From Sulfurimicrobium sp963779055 (GTDB lineage Bacteria > Pseudomonadota > Gammaproteobacteria > Burkholderiales > Sulfuricellaceae), in contig CAVZWN010000001.1 in assembly GCA_963779055.1 (NCBI GenBank), positions 248,001-312,000 of the forward strand: DNA of 64,000 bases. The letters run 5' to 3'. Positions 59,361-64,000 of the stretch are shown one piece after another. Within the stretch, counting starts at the first letter, position 1. Each line of letters starts with the position of its first letter. Under the pieces are notes generated by a model. The model did no database searches. It was not told where the DNA came from and worked only from the letters and a program-made list of their open reading frames with translations. The position numbers were made by a program, and so were the translations under genes.

Positions 59361-59839
59361 CGGCGCCGCTGCTGATCTTCGCCTGCGGCAATCCGAGCCG
59401 GGGCGATGACGCGCTCGGGCCGCTGCTGCTGGAGCGACTGGAAACGCTGAATCTTCCCGGGGTCGAACTGCTCACCGATTTCCAGCTCCAGGTGGAGCAT
59501 GCCGTCGACCTGCAAGGCCGGGAGCGCGTGCTGTTCGTCGATGCCAGCGTTTCCTGCCCGCCGCCATTCGAACTTTCCCGCCTGAGTGCAGCGAAAGACC
59601 GCAGCTTTACCTCCCACGCCATGAGCCCCGCAGCGGTGCTGCAGGCTTATCAGGAGCTTTACGGCGAAACGCCTCCAGCCTGGCTGCTGGCCGTGCGCGG
59701 GGAGTCGTTCGAGCTGGGCGAGCCCTTGAGCGCAGCGGCGCAGGGGAATCTCGAGCAGGCATTCACGCTGGTGCAAACACTCTGTGCTGGCCACCAGGCG
59801 TGGGATCGATTTATCATGCCGCCGACACAAAACTTCTGA
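59357..59839 (+). CDS. hoxW: Hydrogenase maturation protease HoxW
   Basis: About 160 residues from a GTG at 59357 that overlaps the hoxH stop (GTGA); a GTG at 59348 is also possible. The family start FACGNPSRGDDALGPLLLERL is present with the nickel-binding Asp in GDDALGP and a later FVDASVS block and SHAMSP. It cleaves the HoxH C-terminus during maturation. No hyp genes are in the window, so those must lie elsewhere. Confidence 0.92.
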   Translation: MTAPLLIFACGNPSRGDDALGPLLLERLETLNLPGVELLTDFQLQVEHAVDLQGRERVLFVDASVSCPPPFELSRLSAAKDRSFTSHAMSPAAVLQAYQELYGETPPAWLLAVRGESFELGEPLSAAAQGNLEQAFTLVQTLCAGHQAWDRFIMPPTQNF

Positions 59840-59850
59840 GATAAATAATC

Positions 59851-61047
59851 ATGAAAATCGGTACCCCGCTCAGCCCCTCGGCAACCCGCGTCATGCTGCT
59901 CGGCAGCGGCGAACTGGGCAAGGAAGTGATCATCGCCCTGCAGCGCCTGGGTGTGGAGGTGATTGCAGTGGACCGTTATCCTGATGCACCCGGCCATCAG
60001 CTTGCCCATCGTGCACACGTCATCAACATGGCTGACGGCGCCGCGTTGCGGGCGCTGATCGAACAGGAGCGGCCGCATCTGGTGGTGCCGGAGATCGAGG
60101 CCATCGCTACCGGCATGCTGGCGGAAATCGAGCAGGAGGGGCTGGCGGAAGTCATTCCGACTGCGCGTGCGGCACAGCTCACCATGAATCGTGAAGGTAT
60201 CCGCCGCCTGGCGGCGGAAAAGCTCGGGCTGCCCGTCTCGCGCTACGCCTTTGCCGATTCCCTGGACGAAATGCAGGCCGTAGTTGAAGAGATGGGTTTC
60301 CCCTGTATCGTCAAGCCGGTCATGTCTTCCTCCGGCAAGGGGCAATCCACCGTGAACGGCCCGGAAGATGTGGAAAAAGCATGGGATTACGCCATGAGTG
60401 GAGGCCGTGTCAGCCACGGGAAAGTGATCGTCGAGGAAATGGTCTGCTTCGATTACGAAATTACGCTTCTGACCGTGCGTGCGCGTGGCGCGACGGGTTC
60501 TGTCGAAACCTATTTCTGTGAGCCGATCGGGCATGTTCAGGTCAAGGGCGACTATGTCGAAAGCTGGCAGCCGCAGGGGATGAGTCCGGTTGCCCTGAAA
60601 AATGCGCAGGATGTTGCCAGGGCGGTGACGGACGACCTTGGCGGCCGTGGAATTTTCGGTGTCGAGTTTTTTGTCAAAGGGGATCAGGTATGGTTTTCGG
60701 AGGTCAGTCCCCGACCTCACGATACCGGGTTGGTCACGCTGTGCAGTCAGCGTTTTTCCGAGTTTGAGCTTCATGCCCGCGCGATTCTGGGATTGCCGGT
60801 CGATGTGTCTGTGCGTGAACCGGGTGCTTCGGCAGTCATTTACGGTGGGATGGAAGAAAAAGGCATTGCTTTCGAAGGGGTTGAGCAGGCGCTTGCCGTG
60901 CCCAGGAGCGATCTGCGCCTGTTCGGCAAGCCGGAGAGTTTCATGCGCCGACGCATGGGTGTGGCGCTGGCCAACGGCGCAGATACGCAGGAAGCGCGTG
61001 TGCGCGCAAAACTGGCCGCTAGCCTCGTGCGTCCAGTAAAAGGATGA
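59851..61047 (+). CDS. purT: Formate-dependent phosphoribosylglycinamide formyltransferase PurT
   Basis: A 398-residue ATP-grasp enzyme that uses formate and ATP to formylate GAR in purine synthesis. The N-terminus VMLLGSGELGKEVIIALQRL, the ATP-grasp text PCIVKPVMSSSGKGQST, and FFVKGDQVWFSEVSPRPHDT are diagnostic. It starts 11 bases after hoxW and may be read from the same transcript; a pathway link to the hydrogenase is not evident. Its stop lies just before the haemoglobin start. Confidence 0.95.
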   Translation: MKIGTPLSPSATRVMLLGSGELGKEVIIALQRLGVEVIAVDRYPDAPGHQLAHRAHVINMADGAALRALIEQERPHLVVPEIEAIATGMLAEIEQEGLAEVIPTARAAQLTMNREGIRRLAAEKLGLPVSRYAFADSLDEMQAVVEEMGFPCIVKPVMSSSGKGQSTVNGPEDVEKAWDYAMSGGRVSHGKVIVEEMVCFDYEITLLTVRARGATGSVETYFCEPIGHVQVKGDYVESWQPQGMSPVALKNAQDVARAVTDDLGGRGIFGVEFFVKGDQVWFSEVSPRPHDTGLVTLCSQRFSEFELHARAILGLPVDVSVREPGASAVIYGGMEEKGIAFEGVEQALAVPRSDLRLFGKPESFMRRRMGVALANGADTQEARVRAKLAASLVRPVKG

Positions 61048-61049
61048 GC

Positions 61050-61430
61050 ATGGAAACCCATTACCAGCGCATCGGCGGTGAGGAAGCCATACGCCGTGTG
61101 GTGGACCGCTTTTACGATCTGATGGACGAAGATCCGGACTACTACGGTATCCGCAAGATGCATGCGAAGGACCTGACCGAGGCGCGCAACAAACTGTTCA
61201 TGTTTCTCTCCGGCTGGACCGGCGGACCGCAGTTATTCATGGAAAAGTTCGGCCACCCGCGCCTGCGCCAGCGCCACTTGCCGTTTGCCATCGGCGAATC
61301 GGAGCGCGACCAGTGGATGGCGTGCATGACACGCGCCATGGACGAGGCTGGCCTGGAGGAGAAACTGCATCAGGAACTCACAGCGGCACTCTGGAAAACC
61401 GCCGATTTCATGCGCAATCGCGAGGCGTAA
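61050..61430 (+). CDS. Truncated haemoglobin (group II)
   Basis: 126 residues from the ATG at 61050 (METHYQRIGGEEAIRRVVDRFY), with AAAAGG six bases before it; an ATG at 61044 overlaps the purT stop but is too close to that site. The proximal His region is FGHPRLRQRHLPFAIGESERDQWM, and the Trp-rich MFLSGWTGGPQLFME block is the group II pattern. These globins bind O2 or NO and may aid detoxification or sensing. Likely co-transcribed with purT. Confidence 0.92.
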   Translation: METHYQRIGGEEAIRRVVDRFYDLMDEDPDYYGIRKMHAKDLTEARNKLFMFLSGWTGGPQLFMEKFGHPRLRQRHLPFAIGESERDQWMACMTRAMDEAGLEEKLHQELTAALWKTADFMRNREA

Positions 61431-61448
61431 GGCGTGAGTTGACCCGGC

Positions 61449-63809
61449 TTACTTCCGGGTAAAAAAACGGTAAGTGTTGCGCCCACCCTGCTTTGCCTGA
61501 TACATCGCCGCGTCTGCCTTTCTTCTTAGCTCATCCATGTCGCGGCTGTCGTCAGGGTAAAGACTGATGCCTATGCTGAAGCTGATGTTGAGAACCTGGC
61601 TGTCGAAATGGTAGGGCTGCCGTACTGTTTCGAGCAGTTTTTCCGCCACCAGGGTGGCATCGCCGGGATTTTCAATGCCGGGAAGCAGAATGATGAATTC
61701 ATCCCCGCCCTGGCGGCTGACAGTGTCGCCCTCGCGCACGTTCTCGGTAAGCCGTTCTGCAACAGCCAGCAGTAACTTGTCGCCAATAGTGTGGCCGAGA
61801 GTGTCATTGATATCCTTGAAGTGGTCGAGGTCAAGGAACATCAATGCCAGTCGCTCCTGTTTTCGTGCGGCATGTGCGATGGCCTGTTTCAGCCGGTCCT
61901 GAAACAGCATGCGGTTGGGCAGGCGGGTGAGCCCGTCATGCTCTGCAAGAAAGCGGATATGCGCCTCGGCGGCTTTCCGTTCGGTGATGTCGGAGAAAGA
62001 ACCGATATAGTTGACCACCTCGCCCGCGTCATTCCGGATGGCGCTGATATGGAGCCATTCGGGATAGATTTCCCCATTCTTGCGCCGGTCATATATCTCG
62101 CCACTCCACTGACCTGATTCCAGAAGCGTTGCCCACATCTGTTGATAAAACGCTTTGCTTTGCTGGCCTGATCCGAGAATCCTGGGGTTGGCACCGATGA
62201 CTTCCTGTGCCGGGTATCCGGTGATGGCGGTGAAGGCCCTGTTGACCGAAATGATGCGTTTGTCCTGATCGGTGATCATAATGCCTTCGCCGCTGTTTTC
62301 GAATACCTGGGCGGCAAGACGCAACTGGTCTTCAGTGCGTTTGCGCTCAGTGATGTCATCGCAGATCACCAGCAAATGTGAGGGATTGCCTGCAGCATCG
62401 AACAAAGGCAGTTTGCGGGTGTGAAGGTAAATCGTGGCATCACCGGAAGTGCTGGCTTCGACCGGAATTTCCATGATTTTCCCGTCCCGCATGACTTGCT
62501 CGTCAAGGGTTTGACAGAGCTCAGCCTGTTCCCGGGGCCAGTTTTCATAGGCGGTTTTTCCGATCACGCGCTCCCGCGGCAAGCTGAAAATGGTTTCCGA
62601 GGCTTTGTTCCAATGGATGATGCGGAATTTGTCCCTGGGGTTTTTGATAAAGATCGAAATGGGGATGTTTTCCACAATATTGTTTAGCAGGCTTTCATTT
62701 TCCTTCAGCGCCTGCATGGCTTGCTTCATTTTTTTCATTGACTTGGCGCGTGCGTCCGCCATTTTTCGGGTGGCAATCAGTGCCCAGGTCAGCAACGCCA
62801 GCAGCAGGCTGACCAATACGCCGAAAATTAGCAGTGTCCAGGGCCGCTGATGATCGAGGGCGGCATCAAAAGAGGGAAGAGAAGAAAGCTGCAGAGACCA
62901 GACGCGGCCGCCAATGGAGACGTTTCTGTGAGCAAGAAAAATGCCTCTATGGCCGTTGCTGAGGGTTTGCTGGTGCGCCCGGTCACTGTCGTACAACTGG
63001 GTTTCCAGGGAGATTTTGCTGCCATCGAAAATATGCAGGTCCACTACGGACTGGCTATCGCCGAGAATGCCTTCCATCAGATCGTAAGTGCGAAAAACCG
63101 CGACAATGTAACCTGAAAGGGCGGCGCGGCGCTGCTCGATGGATGTGGCAGGCTGGCCATGCCGATAAACAGGAAGGACCATAATAAAGCCAGGCTGTTG
63201 CTGCTGGTTGTTTCCATCGAGTATCAGGGGGATTTTTGCGCTTGCCGTAACCTCTCCCGTATCACGTGCGATTTCCAGGGCGGCGCGGCGATTTGATTCT
63301 GCATAGGCATCGTACCCGAACGCTTTGAGATTCATCCCGGAAAAGGGCTCGGTGAATACCAGCGGGGCGTATTCGTGGCGTTTTCCCTCGGGATGAATGG
63401 CGTAATCGGGGAAACCTTCCGCGCGTATGGAACTTTCGTGCGCCATCCGGTCCTGCCCGCTGACAATCTGGTGGTAGCCCAGAGCCTGAAGCCCGGGGTA
63501 GTTCTTGTGCAGGTCCAGTTTCTGAATGTATGTACGCCATTCTCCCCGTTCGACCGAGACCGAGGCATCGAACAGGCCCGCCCCGCCGCGCATCACCTGG
63601 GTGTAGGCGTCCATGCGCAGTTCAATGGCATTTTTGACTTCATCGGCCCGGATTTCAAAAATCTGCTGGCTGTTGGCGATTTCGTCCTGTTTGGCCTCGT
63701 TCCAGCTCCAGTGTGTCAATGCCAGGGACAGCAGGAGGACCGTCAAGGCCGCCAGGACTTCTTTCTGTGCCAGAGCTTTAGAGAAGGATTTTGGTGTCGC
63801 AGAGTTCAT
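61449..63809 (-). CDS. CHASE-PAS-PAS-GGDEF membrane diguanylate cyclase
   Basis: About 786 residues from the ATG at 63809; the frame is open to 63866 but that leader has no signal character. A membrane segment (about residues 17-36), a CHASE periplasmic sensor (YPGLQALGYHQIV, FTEPFSGMNLKAFGYDAY), a second membrane segment (near residue 325-345), two PAS domains, and GGDEF (QGGDEF, about 701-705) are visible. An I-site RxxD (REGD) lies five residues before GGDEF. No EAL follows. The stop codon lies in a small hairpin next to a run of T, not a typical terminator. Confidence 0.9.
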   Translation of the reverse strand: MNSATPKSFSKALAQKEVLAALTVLLLSLALTHWSWNEAKQDEIANSQQIFEIRADEVKNAIELRMDAYTQVMRGGAGLFDASVSVERGEWRTYIQKLDLHKNYPGLQALGYHQIVSGQDRMAHESSIRAEGFPDYAIHPEGKRHEYAPLVFTEPFSGMNLKAFGYDAYAESNRRAALEIARDTGEVTASAKIPLILDGNNQQQQPGFIMVLPVYRHGQPATSIEQRRAALSGYIVAVFRTYDLMEGILGDSQSVVDLHIFDGSKISLETQLYDSDRAHQQTLSNGHRGIFLAHRNVSIGGRVWSLQLSSLPSFDAALDHQRPWTLLIFGVLVSLLLALLTWALIATRKMADARAKSMKKMKQAMQALKENESLLNNIVENIPISIFIKNPRDKFRIIHWNKASETIFSLPRERVIGKTAYENWPREQAELCQTLDEQVMRDGKIMEIPVEASTSGDATIYLHTRKLPLFDAAGNPSHLLVICDDITERKRTEDQLRLAAQVFENSGEGIMITDQDKRIISVNRAFTAITGYPAQEVIGANPRILGSGQQSKAFYQQMWATLLESGQWSGEIYDRRKNGEIYPEWLHISAIRNDAGEVVNYIGSFSDITERKAAEAHIRFLAEHDGLTRLPNRMLFQDRLKQAIAHAARKQERLALMFLDLDHFKDINDTLGHTIGDKLLLAVAERLTENVREGDTVSRQGGDEFIILLPGIENPGDATLVAEKLLETVRQPYHFDSQVLNISFSIGISLYPDDSRDMDELRRKADAAMYQAKQGGRNTYRFFTRK

Positions 63810-63992
63810 GCTATGAAACTCGATTGACCCGGAGATATTCAAGTATAACCAATTATCAGTGAGCAAACAGCGCTATGAAACGCGCTGGATGTTATTGTTC
63901 CCGGCTTTCATGAATTAACCGTAATTCAGCGCCAGCCCCGAGTGGTTATATAGTGCAGAATATTTTTGGTGGTTTTTAGAAAGGATTGCGAT

Positions 63993-64000
63993 ATGAAACC
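63993..64000 (+). CDS. Start of a gene running off the right end (first three codons)
   Basis: An ATG at 63993 (Met-Lys-Pro...) is preceded by AGAAAGGA eight bases upstream. It is divergent from the CHASE-GGDEF gene. Nothing further can be said. Confidence 0.35.

Noticed and set aside
61437..61465. Hairpin with A/T run around the stop codon of the CHASE-GGDEF gene as terminator
   Set aside because: On the minus strand the T run comes before the stem, not after it, so it does not have terminator polarity; on the plus strand it is followed by A, not T.

Overview
The window looks like a chromosomal segment of a betaproteobacterium. A member of the Nitrosomonadales (Sulfuricellaceae/Gallionellaceae-like) is my best guess, from the 16S sequence, gene order and protein style; no database search was possible. 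Almost everything is core or metabolic chromosome. I see no transposase, integrase, phage gene, CRISPR array, toxin-antitoxin pair or recognised defence system.

Layout. (1) 1-3.9 kb: end of a tripartite ABC exporter (adaptor, FtsX-type permease, ATPase), a cytochrome c'-like protein and a small membrane protein. (2) 3.9-9.2 kb, minus strand: ygfX-like gene, mfd and a DUF1015 gene. (3) 9.2-16 kb: ygfZ, nadB, and the envelope-stress operon rpoE-rseA-rseB-rseC-degP. (4) 16-20.4 kb: rsgA, an outer-membrane barrel, a lipoprotein, a small cytochrome c, an M48 protease and orn. (5) 20.4-27.6 kb: carbon storage and oxidation (glgP, glgA, gnd, zwf) with a periplasmic DsrE-like protein. (6) 27.7-33.5 kb: initiator tRNA-Met and a complete rRNA operon (16S, tRNA-Ile, tRNA-Ala, 23S, 5S) with promoter, boxA sites, RNase III stems and terminator. 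(7) 33.5-39.6 kb: rimP-nusA-infB-rbfA-truB. (8) 39.6-46.9 kb: small or poorly known genes, nitroreductase, gluQ, an AsmA-like protein, ettA, a WbuC-like cupin and slyX. (9) 46.8-50.4 kb: a full pyruvate:ferredoxin oxidoreductase. (10) 50.6-54.5 kb: a periplasmic rhodanese followed by two c-di-GMP enzymes. (11) 54.6-59.8 kb: the NAD-reducing [NiFe] hydrogenase operon hoxFUYHW. (12) 59.9-64 kb: purT, a truncated haemoglobin, a CHASE-PAS-PAS-GGDEF protein and the first codons of another gene.

The metabolic genes fit an organism that stores glycogen, oxidises it through glucose-6-phosphate and pyruvate, and can balance electrons by hydrogen exchange when oxygen is scarce. Several sensory and haem proteins suggest redox or oxygen responsiveness. 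This linkage is inference from neighbourhood.

Most notable signals. Four single-base frame breaks (one in the DUF1015 gene, two in mfd, one in degP) all lie in the first 16 kb, each restored by removing one base and three of them at homopolymer runs; these look more like sequence errors than decay. mfd also carries an in-frame insertion containing a palindrome-like sequence that resembles dispersed intergenic repeats. An approximately 170-bp palindrome-rich element separates hoxY from hoxH inside an otherwise overlapping operon, and a repeat-rich hairpin sits in the 16S-tRNA spacer. I did not find a convincing undescribed multi-gene system; the best functional candidate is the rhodanese/c-di-GMP operon.
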